Positions 51,259 through 60,734 of a stretch of 64,000 nucleotides of DNA are shown here, in pieces. Origin of the DNA: Aliihoeflea sp023389195 (GTDB lineage Bacteria; Pseudomonadota; Alphaproteobacteria; Rhizobiales; Rhizobiaceae); NCBI GenBank assembly GCA_023389195.1, contig JAEWET010000048.1, positions 1-64,000 on the forward strand. The letters run 5' to 3'. The position numbers and the translations under genes were made by a program. Under the pieces are notes generated by a model, which saw only the letters and a list, made by a program, of their open reading frames with translations, did not search any database and was not told the origin of the DNA. Within the stretch, counting starts at the first letter, position 1, and each line of letters opens with the position of its first letter.

Positions 51259-52521
51259 ATGAGACGCGTCGTCGTCACGGGCCTAGGCCTTCTGTCGCCA
51301 TTCGGCGTCGGTGTTGAACATGGCTGGAAGGAACTCCTTTCCGGCAAGAGCGCTGCGCGGCCCATCGACCAGTTCGAGACGAGCGATCTGCCCTGCAAGA
51401 TCGCCATGCCCATCCCGCGCGACATGTCGCAGGAAGGCGCCTTCGATCCTGACGCGTTCATGGAGCCGAAGGAACAGCGCAAGGTCGGCGACTTCATCCT
51501 TTATGGCGTCGCCGCGGCCGAACTCGCACTTGCCGATTCCGGGTGGAAACCGACCAGCGCGGAAGATCAGAACGCCACCGGCGTCATGATCGGCTCGGGC
51601 ATCGGCGGCATCGAGGGCATCGCGGAAAACGCGCTGATCCTTCAGGAACGCGGCCCACGCCGCATCTCGCCCTTCTTCATCCCCGGCAACATCATCAATC
51701 TGGTCTCCGGCCAGGTATCGATCCGCCACGGCCTCAAGGGGCCGAACCATGCGGTCGTCACCGCCTGCTCGACCGGCGCGCACGCCATCGGCGACGCAGC
51801 CCGCCTGATCGCTTTCGGCGACGCGGACGTCATGCTGGCCGGCGGCGCGGAATCGCCCATTACTCGGCTGTCCATCGCCGGCTTCTCGGCCTGCAAGGCC
51901 CTCTCGACCGATTTCAACGACACGCCGCAAAAGGCCTCGCGCCCCTACGACAAGGACCGTGACGGCTTCGTCATGGGCGAGGGCGCCGGTGTCGTCGTTC
52001 TGGAAGAGCTCGAACACGCCAAGGCGCGCGGCGCCAAGATCTATGCCGAAGTGGTCGGCTACGGCCTGTCGGGCGACGCCTATCACATCACCGCCCCGTC
52101 GGAAGACGGCGACGGCGCATTCCGCTGCATGACCATGGCGCTGAAGCGCGCCGGCCTGAAGCCGTCCGACGTCGACTACATCAACGCGCACGGCACCTCG
52201 ACCATGGCCGACACGATCGAGCTCGGCGCCGTCGAGCGCCTGGTCGGCGATGCGGCGTCGAAAATCTCGATGTCCTCGACCAAGTCGTCGATCGGCCATC
52301 TGCTCGGCGCAGCCGGCGCGGCCGAGGCGATCTTCTCGATCCTCGCCATCCGCGACAACATCGCGCCGGCGACGCTCAATCTCGACAATCCGTCGAAGGA
52401 GACGGAGATCGATCTCGTCCCGCACAAGCCGCGCGAGCGCGAGATCAACGTCGCCCTGTCGAACTCCTTCGGCTTCGGCGGCACCAACGCATCGCTCGTC
52501 TTCCAGCGCTATAACGGCTGA
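51259..52521 (+). CDS. fabF: 3-oxoacyl-ACP synthase II
   Basis: Condensing enzyme that elongates acyl-ACP with malonyl-ACP. The 420 residues have the Cys-His-His set: C170 in VTACSTGAHA, the His in NAHGTST and the His in IGHLLGAAG, plus the terminal NSFGFGGTNASL. The ribosome-binding site GAGGGAGGA is strong. Length and motifs exclude FabB-only or FabH identity. Confidence 0.95.
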   Translation: MRRVVVTGLGLLSPFGVGVEHGWKELLSGKSAARPIDQFETSDLPCKIAMPIPRDMSQEGAFDPDAFMEPKEQRKVGDFILYGVAAAELALADSGWKPTSAEDQNATGVMIGSGIGGIEGIAENALILQERGPRRISPFFIPGNIINLVSGQVSIRHGLKGPNHAVVTACSTGAHAIGDAARLIAFGDADVMLAGGAESPITRLSIAGFSACKALSTDFNDTPQKASRPYDKDRDGFVMGEGAGVVVLEELEHAKARGAKIYAEVVGYGLSGDAYHITAPSEDGDGAFRCMTMALKRAGLKPSDVDYINAHGTSTMADTIELGAVERLVGDAASKISMSSTKSSIGHLLGAAGAAEAIFSILAIRDNIAPATLNLDNPSKETEIDLVPHKPREREINVALSNSFGFGGTNASLVFQRYNG

Positions 52522-52617
52522 TCGCTCCCGTCAGGCGTTTTGCGCGCGCAAAGATTTTGCCATATTGGCCGCTACTTTGCGTGGCGATTCCATTTGCATT
52601 CGAGAGTTCGAGGCCAG

Positions 52618-53814
52618 ATGACCACTGATCCTGCAGGCGGGAACCAGCCCGGCCAGCCGCCCATGCCGTCGCGGCCCATTGTTGCGAAGTCGGGAAGCGA
52701 GGCGTTGCGGCCGCAGGCCGGCACACCCCCGCCGTCTCGCCGTTCGCGCCGGTCGCGCAGCCAGTTCGTCATCTTCATGAACTTCGTCATGTCCTGCATC
52801 GTCTTCGCGACGCTGGCGGCTGGCGCGGCGGTTTACTACGGCAAGGTGCAGTTCGAGGGCACGGGGCCGTCGGCGACGACGCAGACCGTCCTTATTCGCC
52901 CGAACACCGGTACCTCCGAAATCGCCGCGACGCTGGAGCGCCAGGGGCTGATTTCCGACGCCCGGATCTTCCGCCTCGGCCTTCGCGCCTATGGCAGCGA
53001 CGCCAATCTGCGGGCCGGCGAATATGAAGTGAAGGCAGGGGCTTCCATGTACGAGATCATGGAACTTCTGAGGAGCGGCCGCTCCGTCCTCCATGCGCTG
53101 ACCATCCCGGAAGGCTTCACCGTCCACCAGGCTTTCGCCCGCATCGCGGCGTTGGAGGAACTCGAAGGCGAGATGCCGGCGGACCTGCCGCCGGAAGGCT
53201 CGATCGCCGCCGACACGATCCGCTTCACCCGCGGCATGAACCGGCAGGAACTGATCAGCCGCCTGACCGCCGACCAGCAGCGCATGATCGAGGAAATCTG
53301 GGCCCGCCGGGACGACGACCTGCCGATCGACACGATCAAGGAATTCGTCACGCTCGCCTCGATCGTCGAGAAGGAAACCGGCCGCGCCGACGAGCGTCCG
53401 CATGTCGCTTCGGTTTTCATCAACCGTCTCAACCAGGGCATGCGCCTCCAGTCGGACCCGACCTTCCTCTACGGTATCTTCGGCGGCGAGGGTAAGCCGT
53501 CCGACCGTCCGATCTATCGTTCCGACATCGAGAGCGACACGCCCTATAACACCTATCGCATAGCCGGCCTGCCGCCCGCGCCGATCGCCATTCCGGGCCG
53601 AGCATCGCTGGAGGCGGTCGCGAACCCGTCGCAGACCGACGACCTATACTTCGTCGCCGACGGCAGCGGTGGTCACGCCTTCGCGCAGACGCTGGACGAG
53701 CACAACCGCAACGTCGCCCGCTGGCGCCAGATCGAGCGCGAGCGCCGCGAAGCAGGCGCTGCCCCGACCGATGACGACGCCGTTCTGGCGGACGAGGTCG
53801 TCGAGGACGAATAG
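52618..53814 (+). CDS. mltG: Endolytic murein transglycosylase MltG
   Basis: Inner-membrane enzyme that cuts nascent glycan strands and sets their length. The 398 residues have a Pro/Arg-rich cytoplasmic start, one membrane segment (about 51-73), a LysM-like region (about 85-155), and the YceG domain with catalytic Glu E251 in ASIVEKETGRAD. The ATG at 52618 is used; the frame opens upstream. A short acidic tail (DEVVEDE) closes it. It sits between fabF and yicC as in most rhizobia. Confidence 0.93.
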   Translation: MTTDPAGGNQPGQPPMPSRPIVAKSGSEALRPQAGTPPPSRRSRRSRSQFVIFMNFVMSCIVFATLAAGAAVYYGKVQFEGTGPSATTQTVLIRPNTGTSEIAATLERQGLISDARIFRLGLRAYGSDANLRAGEYEVKAGASMYEIMELLRSGRSVLHALTIPEGFTVHQAFARIAALEELEGEMPADLPPEGSIAADTIRFTRGMNRQELISRLTADQQRMIEEIWARRDDDLPIDTIKEFVTLASIVEKETGRADERPHVASVFINRLNQGMRLQSDPTFLYGIFGGEGKPSDRPIYRSDIESDTPYNTYRIAGLPPAPIAIPGRASLEAVANPSQTDDLYFVADGSGGHAFAQTLDEHNRNVARWRQIERERREAGAAPTDDDAVLADEVVEDE

Positions 53815-53835
53815 CGGGCGCGAATTGGGGACGTG

Positions 53836-54726
53836 ATGACCATCGAGAGCATGACGGGCTTCGCCCGCGCATCGGGACAGGCCGGCGACGACCGGATCGT
53901 CTGGGAGCTGAAATCCGTCAACGGCAAGGGGCTCGACGCGCGCCTGCGCCTGCCGCCGGGCTTCGAGAGCATCGAGCAGCCCGCGCGCCAGGCGCTGCAG
54001 AAAACGTTCCAGCGCGGCAACATATACGCCAACCTGACCGTCGCCCGTCTCTCGAGCGCATCGACCGCCGTCACAGTCAACGAGACCTTGCTGGTCGAAC
54101 TTGCCACGCTGGCCCAACGCCTCGAACAGGATTTCGGCATCGCCCCCGCCCGCGCCGACGGCCTTCTGGCCTTGCGCGGCGTGATCGAACTGCAGGAAAG
54201 CATTCTCGACGATGATGCGCGCGCCGCCCGCGACGCGGCCGTTCTGACCGTCCTCGATGAAGCGCTGGCCGGGCTCACCGAGGCGCGGCGCGAGGAGGGG
54301 CAGGCGCTGAAGGCGATCATGCTCGACCAGATCGACCGGATCGAAAGCCTGACCGAGCGCGCCGCAGCCGATCCGTCCCGCGATCCCGCCGCGATCCGCG
54401 CGCGCCTGGCCGATCAGATCCGGCTGTTGCTGGAGACGGGGGCACCGCTCGACGAGGCGCGTCTCAACGCCGAAGCCGCCTATCTCGCGACCAAGGCGGA
54501 CATCCGCGAGGAAATCGACCGTCTGCGGACGCATATCGCATCCGCGCGCACGCTTCTGGCCGGCACCAGTGCGGTTGGCCGGCGTCTCGACTTCCTTTCG
54601 CAGGAATTTAACCGGGAATCGAATACGTTGTGCTCCAAGTCGAACGCGGCGGCCATCACGGCGATCGGGCTGGAACTGAAGGCGGTCATCGACCAGTTCC
54701 GCGAACAGGTCCAGAATCTGGAGTAG
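53836..54726 (+). CDS. yicC: YicC-family endoribonuclease
   Basis: A 296-residue YicC/YloC protein; E. coli YicC is an endoribonuclease acting on small RNAs. The family start MTIESMTGFARA is followed by WELKSVNGKGLD and the C-terminal RLDFLSQEFNRESNTLCSKS, both characteristic. A long helical middle (about 90-230) separates them. The ATG at 53836 is chosen over the GTG three bases earlier. gmk begins two bases after its stop. Confidence 0.9.
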   Translation: MTIESMTGFARASGQAGDDRIVWELKSVNGKGLDARLRLPPGFESIEQPARQALQKTFQRGNIYANLTVARLSSASTAVTVNETLLVELATLAQRLEQDFGIAPARADGLLALRGVIELQESILDDDARAARDAAVLTVLDEALAGLTEARREEGQALKAIMLDQIDRIESLTERAAADPSRDPAAIRARLADQIRLLLETGAPLDEARLNAEAAYLATKADIREEIDRLRTHIASARTLLAGTSAVGRRLDFLSQEFNRESNTLCSKSNAAAITAIGLELKAVIDQFREQVQNLE

Positions 54727-54728
54727 GA

Positions 54729-55382
54729 ATGCACAACGAACCTTCGTCCGTCGCGATCCGTCGACGCGGCCTGATGCTCGTCATCTCCTCGCCTTCGGGC
54801 GCGGGAAAGTCGACCATCGCGCGCAACCTGCTCGAAAGCGACCAGGGCTTCCAGCTCTCGGTCAGCGTGACCACCCGTCCGCGCCGTCCGAGCGAGATCG
54901 ACGGCGTCCACTATCATTTCCGCTCCACGCGCGAGTTCGACATCCTGCGCGACAATGACGCCCTGCTCGAATGGGCCGAGGTTCACGGCAATTTCTACGC
55001 AACGCCGCGCGAGCCCGCGGAAGAGGCGATGTCGGCCGGCAACGACATGCTGTTCGACATCGACTGGCAGGGTGCCCAGCAGCTTCGCGACAAGATGCGC
55101 GGCGACATCGTTTCCATCTTCATCCTGCCGCCCTCGATGCGGGAACTGAAATCCCGCCTGACACGCCGCGCCGAGGACAATGCAGACGTCATCGAGGCGC
55201 GGCTGAAGAATGCGCGCGTCGAGATCGAGCACTGGCGCGAATATGACTACGTCGTCGTCAATGACGACCTCGACCGCGCCTTCCATGCCGTCGAGGCGAT
55301 CGTGAAGGCGGAGCGCCTGCGCCGCGACCGGCGTCCCGGCCTGTTCGAGTTTGTCAGCGGCCTGCTGGACGAGAAAATCTGA
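54729..55382 (+). CDS. gmk: Guanylate kinase
   Basis: Phosphorylates GMP to GDP. The 217 residues have the P-loop SPSGAGKST (21-29), the GMP-binding SVTTRPRRPSEIDGVHYHF and the lid region RLTRRAEDNADVI. The frame is open upstream to 54630, but the ATG at 54729 follows AGTAGGA at the yicC stop, giving tight coupling. It ends 15 bases before the convergent rsmA gene. Confidence 0.95.
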   Translation: MHNEPSSVAIRRRGLMLVISSPSGAGKSTIARNLLESDQGFQLSVSVTTRPRRPSEIDGVHYHFRSTREFDILRDNDALLEWAEVHGNFYATPREPAEEAMSAGNDMLFDIDWQGAQQLRDKMRGDIVSIFILPPSMRELKSRLTRRAEDNADVIEARLKNARVEIEHWREYDYVVVNDDLDRAFHAVEAIVKAERLRRDRRPGLFEFVSGLLDEKI

Positions 55383-55397
55383 CCAGCGACGAGATGC

Positions 55398-56225
55398 TCA
55401 GATCGCCTGCGCGATCCGCACGAATTCAGCCACCGAAAGCGTCTCCGCGCGTCGTGTCGCCTCGATACCGACCGCGTCCAGCAGCTTTTCGCCGCCGAGC
55501 GGCTTCAGGCTTTGGCGCAGCATCTTCCGGCGCTGGCCGAAGGCGAATTCCGTAACCTTCGAGAGCTTGGCGCCTTCGACGGGCAGGGGATTTTCCCGCG
55601 GAACCAGATGCACGACGGCCGAGGTCACCTTCGGCGGCGGCGTAAAGGCCTGCGGCGGCAGGTCGAAGAGGATGTCGGAATGCGCACGCCAGCCGGCGAG
55701 CACGGCGAGCCTGCCATAGGCGTCGTCGTCCGGCGTCGCGACGATGCGCTGCGCGACCTCCTTCTGGAACATCAGCGTGAGCGACGTCCAGTAGGGTGGC
55801 CAGGGCTCGACCGACAGCCAGCGCACGAGAAGTTCGGTGCCGATATTGTAGGGCAGATTGGCGACGATCCGGACGTCCTCATGGCCAGTGGCGAGCGCGG
55901 CGAAGTCGGTCGTCAGTGCATCGCCCGAGATGACGGTGAGCCGGCCGGGATAGTATGCGGAGACTTCCTCCAGCGCGGCAAGGCAGCGCTCGTCGCGCTC
56001 GATCGCGATGACATGCTTTGCGCCATTGAGAAGCAGCGCGCGTGTCAGGCCGCCGGGACCGGGGCCGACCTCGATGACGGTCGCGCCGGTCAGGTCGCCG
56101 GCTCCGCGCGCCACCTTGGAGGTGATGTTGAGGTCGAGCAGGAAGTTCTGGCCGAGCGACTTCTTGGCGCGCAATTCGTGCCGTGCGATCACGTCGCGCA
56201 GCGGCGGCAATCCGTCGATGCTCAT
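55398..56225 (-). CDS. rsmA: 16S rRNA (adenine1518/1519-N6)-dimethyltransferase
   Basis: KsgA-type methylase that dimethylates two adenines near the 3' end of 16S rRNA, a late 30S maturation step. The 275 residues have the start KKSLGQNFLLD, the SAM loop VIEVGPGPGGLTRAL and the catalytic NLPYNIGT. It overlaps pdxA by four bases, so the pair is coupled. Confidence 0.95.
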   Translation of the reverse strand: MSIDGLPPLRDVIARHELRAKKSLGQNFLLDLNITSKVARGAGDLTGATVIEVGPGPGGLTRALLLNGAKHVIAIERDERCLAALEEVSAYYPGRLTVISGDALTTDFAALATGHEDVRIVANLPYNIGTELLVRWLSVEPWPPYWTSLTLMFQKEVAQRIVATPDDDAYGRLAVLAGWRAHSDILFDLPPQAFTPPPKVTSAVVHLVPRENPLPVEGAKLSKVTEFAFGQRRKMLRQSLKPLGGEKLLDAVGIEATRRAETLSVAEFVRIAQAI

Positions 56226-57226
56226 GTCAGACGGCTCATCCGGTCGGCCATGTCGATCGCGGCGAGCAGGCTGTCGGGACGCGCGATGCCCTTGCCCGCA
56301 ATGTCGAACGCGGTGCCGTGGTCGGGCGAGGTGCGCACGAAGGGCAGGCCGAGCGTGACGTTGACTGTCTCGTCGAAGGCCAGCGCCTTGGCCGGTATCA
56401 GCGCCTGGTCGTGATACATGCAGATCGCCACGTCGTAGCTTTCGCGGGCGCGGGCATGGAACATGGTGTCGGCGGGCAGGGGCCCGAACGCATCGATGCC
56501 CTCGCCGTTCAGATCCTCGATCGCCGGAACGATCGTTTCGATTTCCTCGGTTCCCATCGCGCCGCCTTCGCCGGCATGTGGATTGAGGCCGGCAATGGCA
56601 AGGCGCGGCCGCGAAATGCCGAAGCGGGCATGAAGATCGGCCGCGACGATCCGGCAGGTCGAGACGATGAGATTTCGCGTCAACGCGGCCGGAATGTCGG
56701 CAAGCGGTATGTGGATGGTTACCGGCACGGCGCGAAGCGCCGGCCCGGCCAGCATCATGACGGGTTGGACGGGATGTCCGTAGCGGGCGGCCGCGAGGTG
56801 GCCGAGATACTCAGTATGGCCCGGAAAGCGGAAACCGGCTTCGTAGAGCGGCTTCTTCGAGATCGGCGCGGTGACGATCGCCCGGGCGTCGCCGTTGGAA
56901 ACGAGTTCGACAGATCGTTCGATGGCCTCCATGACGCCCGCCGCATTCGCCCGGTCTGGAATGCCCGGCCGGTCGATGAAGCGATTAACGAGCGGGATGA
57001 CGGGCAGGGCTTTGGCGAAGAGGTCGGAGCTGCGCTGCGTGCCGTCGATGCTTGCGATCTCGCCTTCGATCCCGAGCAGCCGCATGCGGCTTTGCAGGAG
57101 CTGCGGATCGGCGAGTACCGCGAATGGTGCAACCGGGCGTTCGCGCCGGGCGCTCCAGGCTTTCAGGATCAGTTCCGGTCCGATCCCGGACGGATCGCCG
57201 CAAGTGATGACGAGAGGTGCCGGCAC
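56222..57226 (-). CDS. pdxA: 4-hydroxythreonine-4-phosphate dehydrogenase
   Basis: NAD-dependent step of the DXP-dependent route to pyridoxal phosphate. The 334 residues show GDPSGIGPEL at the N terminus and metal-binding His in FPGHTEYL, AGLNPHAGEGG and SPDHGTAFD. The PLP made is used by alanine racemase (42848) among others. The gene overlaps rsmA by four bases and lies 37 bases downstream of the surA-like gene. Confidence 0.95.
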   Translation of the reverse strand: MPAPLVITCGDPSGIGPELILKAWSARRERPVAPFAVLADPQLLQSRMRLLGIEGEIASIDGTQRSSDLFAKALPVIPLVNRFIDRPGIPDRANAAGVMEAIERSVELVSNGDARAIVTAPISKKPLYEAGFRFPGHTEYLGHLAAARYGHPVQPVMMLAGPALRAVPVTIHIPLADIPAALTRNLIVSTCRIVAADLHARFGISRPRLAIAGLNPHAGEGGAMGTEEIETIVPAIEDLNGEGIDAFGPLPADTMFHARARESYDVAICMYHDQALIPAKALAFDETVNVTLGLPFVRTSPDHGTAFDIAGKGIARPDSLLAAIDMADRMSRLT

Positions 57227-57263
57227 GACGACCTTTCAGCGACGCGACGCGCCGGCGCTTGGC

Positions 57264-58190
57264 TTATCTCTGGACGATCTGGGCGCGTTCGCGAAGTTCG
57301 GCCGTGTACTTCTTGCTCAGATCGTCGGAATCCGCGCTGTTGCCGAGATTCTCGGCCTCGAACACCGCCTGCGCGACCGTATCGTCCGAAACCTGGCGGG
57401 CGCTGCAGATGCCGATGAACTCGACGCCGCGTTCGGTATCGCGTACCACCGTCGCGTTGCCGGCGGAGGTCGACTTGATCGGGTCGGCCCATTCGGGCGG
57501 CAGTTGCGGCTCGAGCACGCGGCCGAGATCGCGCACGGTCACGTCAATGAGGCCTCTTGCGAACTGAACGGTCGATTCGCAGCCCTGGAAGCGGGCGCGC
57601 ATCGCCTCGGCTTCGCGCCGGCGCGTCGCAAGACGGGCACCGCGCTCTGCGGCGGGAACGACGAAGATGACCTGCTGCAGCATGTATTCCGTCGCTACCG
57701 GCTTTTCGCCGCCCTGCTGAAGCATCCGCTGCACGGCGTCCTGCTCGCTGACGCGGCTGCCCTGATCGTGGCGCGCGCGTGCGGCGAGCGCCTGGCTCCA
57801 GCCCATCTGCGAGCGAATGAATTCAAGGAAGTGCTGCTTGGTCACCCCTGTCTGTGACATGACCTGGTCCATCTGGGCCGGCGACATGTTGTTGGAGCTG
57901 GCGAAGCGCTGATAGGCCTGCGCCACATCGTCGTCGGAGATGTTGATGTTGAGGCGGCGAACCTCGTTGCGGCGCAAAGCCTGCTCGATCAGCTCGTCCG
58001 CCGCCGCCTGCTGGCCGCCGCCGCGACGCTGCAACTGCAGGAATGCGGCGCGTCGCTGGATGTCGTAGCTGGTGATCGGCGTGTTGTTGACGACGTAGCG
58101 CACTTCGCTCGTCTGCGCGAATGCCGGTTCGGGCAGGGCCGCGAAGCCGAGGGCGAGGGCGATGCTGGCCGAGAGCAGCAATGTCTTCAT
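57264..58190 (-). CDS. surA: SurA-like periplasmic chaperone
   Basis: A 308-residue exported protein with a signal peptide (MKTLLLSASIALALGFAAL..., cleavage near AFA-Q at about 25) and a SurA N-terminal chaperone domain (about 28-150). The following part is only loosely parvulin-like and lacks a clear PPIase active site. It is shorter than E. coli SurA (two parvulin domains). It sits directly downstream of lptD, a known SurA client, which supports an outer-membrane-protein folding role. The ATG at 58190 is used for the signal peptide. Confidence 0.85.
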   Translation of the reverse strand: MKTLLLSASIALALGFAALPEPAFAQTSEVRYVVNNTPITSYDIQRRAAFLQLQRRGGGQQAAADELIEQALRRNEVRRLNINISDDDVAQAYQRFASSNNMSPAQMDQVMSQTGVTKQHFLEFIRSQMGWSQALAARARHDQGSRVSEQDAVQRMLQQGGEKPVATEYMLQQVIFVVPAAERGARLATRRREAEAMRARFQGCESTVQFARGLIDVTVRDLGRVLEPQLPPEWADPIKSTSAGNATVVRDTERGVEFIGICSARQVSDDTVAQAVFEAENLGNSADSDDLSKKYTAELRERAQIVQR

Positions 58191-58301
58191 GCGTCTAGCC
58201 TTCCTGATCCGGGGCGCAAGCGTTGTTGCGAATGGCAAGCCCCTGAAGTGCATCTTGGGCAAAACGATGTCAACGCCTGACGTAGCCGCGGTGTGCCTTG
58301 G

Positions 58302-60734
58302 CTAGAACGTGGTCGAGTTGCCGCTGGTCGACTGGCCGAAATCGCCCAGCGTGCGCAGCGAGATGTTGATGCCGAAGTCGCGCGAGAGCACTTCATTGCT
58401 GACGTTGCCGCGTGTCTCCGATGCCGTGAAATTGATGCCGAAGCAATCATCGTCATAGGCAAAGCCGATGCGGCGCTGAACGAGGTTGCTCGTGTTCAGG
58501 TCGAAAGTGGCGTTACCGAAAACACGCCAGTATTCGTGCACCTGGGCCGATGCGCCGACGCGGACTTCATGTCGGTCGTCGGCGAAGCCGTAATCGGGCT
58601 GCGCATCGATAAACGAATACTGGGTCGAAAGTGAAACGCCCTGCGTCGCGTAGCTCGCCGCGACATCGGTGCGACGGACTTCGAGATCGTCCTTGTCGAG
58701 CCGCGCCCCCGCTGCCAGCGAGACGCCGACTGGCGTGTTCAGGCCGATCATGCCGACATAGTCGGAAACGTCCTCCTCGAGGCCGGAATAGGCGCCGGCA
58801 TAGACGAGGTCGGGCGAAGCGTAGGAATTCGTGCCGGCCAGATGATAGGACTGGCCGACGATCGCGTTCACGCCCCAGCCGCGACCGAGTTCGCCCGTAT
58901 AGCGGATACCGACATTGGCGCGGGTGCCGCCTTCGATCCGGTCGTAGCCGGAGAATTTGTCCCGCTCGAAAAGCGTGGCCGCGTCGAAGACGAGGCTCTG
59001 CGCGTCCTCGTTCGGAATGCCCAGCCGGCCACCATAGGGCTCGTCGGGCCGTGCGAAAATCTGTCCCATCGGCTCGAAGACATGCGTCGAGCTGGACGTG
59101 GAGAACAGGATCGGCCAGCGCGCCTCGAGGCCCGCCGTCGCCATCGAGCGGTAATAGGCCGAGCGGATGTCCGCGGCCACGCCCTGCGCACTGGCGACGC
59201 TGGCAATACCCGCGTCGGAAAGTGCTCCGTCGCCGAATTGCACGCCGATCGCGTCCTGTCGTGCGTGGAGCGAGGGCGTGATCAGGAGCCCGCCGCCGGT
59301 GATGAAGGTCCGCTTCCATTCCGCTTCGGCGGTCAGCCGCCCGGACCCGCCGTCAATCCCACGACCGGTTAGCGCGGACGACTGCGTTGCGAAGCCGCGA
59401 CCATCGAACCGATCGCGCCAGAGGGCCTGGCTATTGACGTCGATCGTCAGTTCGCCGCCGGCGATCGGCGTGTCCGGCGTCACGCTGTAGTCGAAGGAGG
59501 GCAGGACGAAAGGCTGGAGAGGCGACGATGCGCTGGGGTTCAAGGTGCGGTCGCCGCTCGAATTCGTTATGAAATCGAGAGCGGATTCCTGCTTGCTGAA
59601 ATGATAGGCGCGCAGGTCGAAGAAATTGCGACCGTCGAGGCCGGTCAGATAGACCTGCGAGACCTGATCGTAGTCGTTCGCCTGCTCGATGTCGTAGGTA
59701 TAGCCGAAATTCTTGTCGGTCTGAGCCAGGATGTCCCAGCCGAAGCGCCAGCGCGGATTGATCGTGAAGTCGCCGCGCGAGGCGATGAGGGCGCGCCCGG
59801 TTTCGTTGCCGTCGACCGTGCGCGAGCCGAACGTGTCGGGGTCGCGCTGCGAGATCCCGGCGATCCGCAGATTGTATTCGCCATTGTCGAAGCGCTGGCG
59901 CCATTCGGCCTGCCCGAGGAAGCCCTGCTGCGTATATCCGCCCGCCGTGACCGTCAAATCGTAAGTCGGCGAAAGCGCGAAATAATACGGCACGTTGATG
60001 AAGGTGCCGAGATTGTCCGAGCTGCCGAAGGTGGGGAAGAGGAAACCGCTTTTGCGCTTGACCGTCGGGTCGGCGATCTCGAACGCCGGCACCCAGGCGA
60101 GGGGCACGCCGAGGAACTCGAACCGCGCACGTTCGAAGCGCACGGTCTTGGTCTCGCCGTTCCAGATGATCTTCTGTGCCTTGATGTTCCAGACCGGCGG
60201 CTTGTCGGGATTTTCCTCGCAAGGCTCGCACGCCGTGTAGACGCCGCGCTCGAACTCCGTCACCGCACCGCCGCGCCGTTCCGCGCTATCGGCGCCGAAA
60301 TAGACGCGGTCCGGCGTCTCCACGCGCAGCGTGCGCACGAAGGCGTCGGCGAAATCGTCGGTGACGTCGATCTCGTCGGCCTGGAAGCGCGTGCCGTCAG
60401 GGTCGATGATCTCGACGCCGCCGCTCGCGATCAGCCGCGACGTCGCGCGGTCATAGGTGACGCGCTGCGCCACGAGGCGATTGCCGTCATAGTCGATTTG
60501 GACGGAGCCGACGGCGGTGATGCGGTTGCGGTCGTTGTCGTAGACCAGCGTGTCCGCTTCGAGCAGCATGTCGGCATTGGGATCGGTCTGCGCGGACAGA
60601 TCGATGCTCTGCGCGATGACGGGCTGCAACGCGACGATCGAACCGGTCGCAGCGAGCACGCCGGCAAGCGCCGTCGCACCCAGAAGGCGCCGGGCTCGAA
60701 CTGCTCTGCTCAGGCCGGAAAGCACGCTCCTCAC
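58302..60734 (-). CDS. lptD: LPS-assembly protein LptD
   Basis: Outer-membrane translocon that inserts lipopolysaccharide into the outer leaflet. The 810 residues start at a GTG (60734) overlapping the lptG TAG, with AGAGAGGA upstream. A signal region (VLAATGSIVALQ.., about 25-45), an OstA-type periplasmic jellyroll (about 60-190, ADTLVYDNDRNRITAVGS) and a C-terminal barrel ending GNSTTF follow. Two Cys in ACEPCEENP may form a structural disulfide. Together with LptF and LptG it forms most of the export route. Confidence 0.93.
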   Translation of the reverse strand: MRSVLSGLSRAVRARRLLGATALAGVLAATGSIVALQPVIAQSIDLSAQTDPNADMLLEADTLVYDNDRNRITAVGSVQIDYDGNRLVAQRVTYDRATSRLIASGGVEIIDPDGTRFQADEIDVTDDFADAFVRTLRVETPDRVYFGADSAERRGGAVTEFERGVYTACEPCEENPDKPPVWNIKAQKIIWNGETKTVRFERARFEFLGVPLAWVPAFEIADPTVKRKSGFLFPTFGSSDNLGTFINVPYYFALSPTYDLTVTAGGYTQQGFLGQAEWRQRFDNGEYNLRIAGISQRDPDTFGSRTVDGNETGRALIASRGDFTINPRWRFGWDILAQTDKNFGYTYDIEQANDYDQVSQVYLTGLDGRNFFDLRAYHFSKQESALDFITNSSGDRTLNPSASSPLQPFVLPSFDYSVTPDTPIAGGELTIDVNSQALWRDRFDGRGFATQSSALTGRGIDGGSGRLTAEAEWKRTFITGGGLLITPSLHARQDAIGVQFGDGALSDAGIASVASAQGVAADIRSAYYRSMATAGLEARWPILFSTSSSTHVFEPMGQIFARPDEPYGGRLGIPNEDAQSLVFDAATLFERDKFSGYDRIEGGTRANVGIRYTGELGRGWGVNAIVGQSYHLAGTNSYASPDLVYAGAYSGLEEDVSDYVGMIGLNTPVGVSLAAGARLDKDDLEVRRTDVAASYATQGVSLSTQYSFIDAQPDYGFADDRHEVRVGASAQVHEYWRVFGNATFDLNTSNLVQRRIGFAYDDDCFGINFTASETRGNVSNEVLSRDFGINISLRTLGDFGQSTSGNSTTF

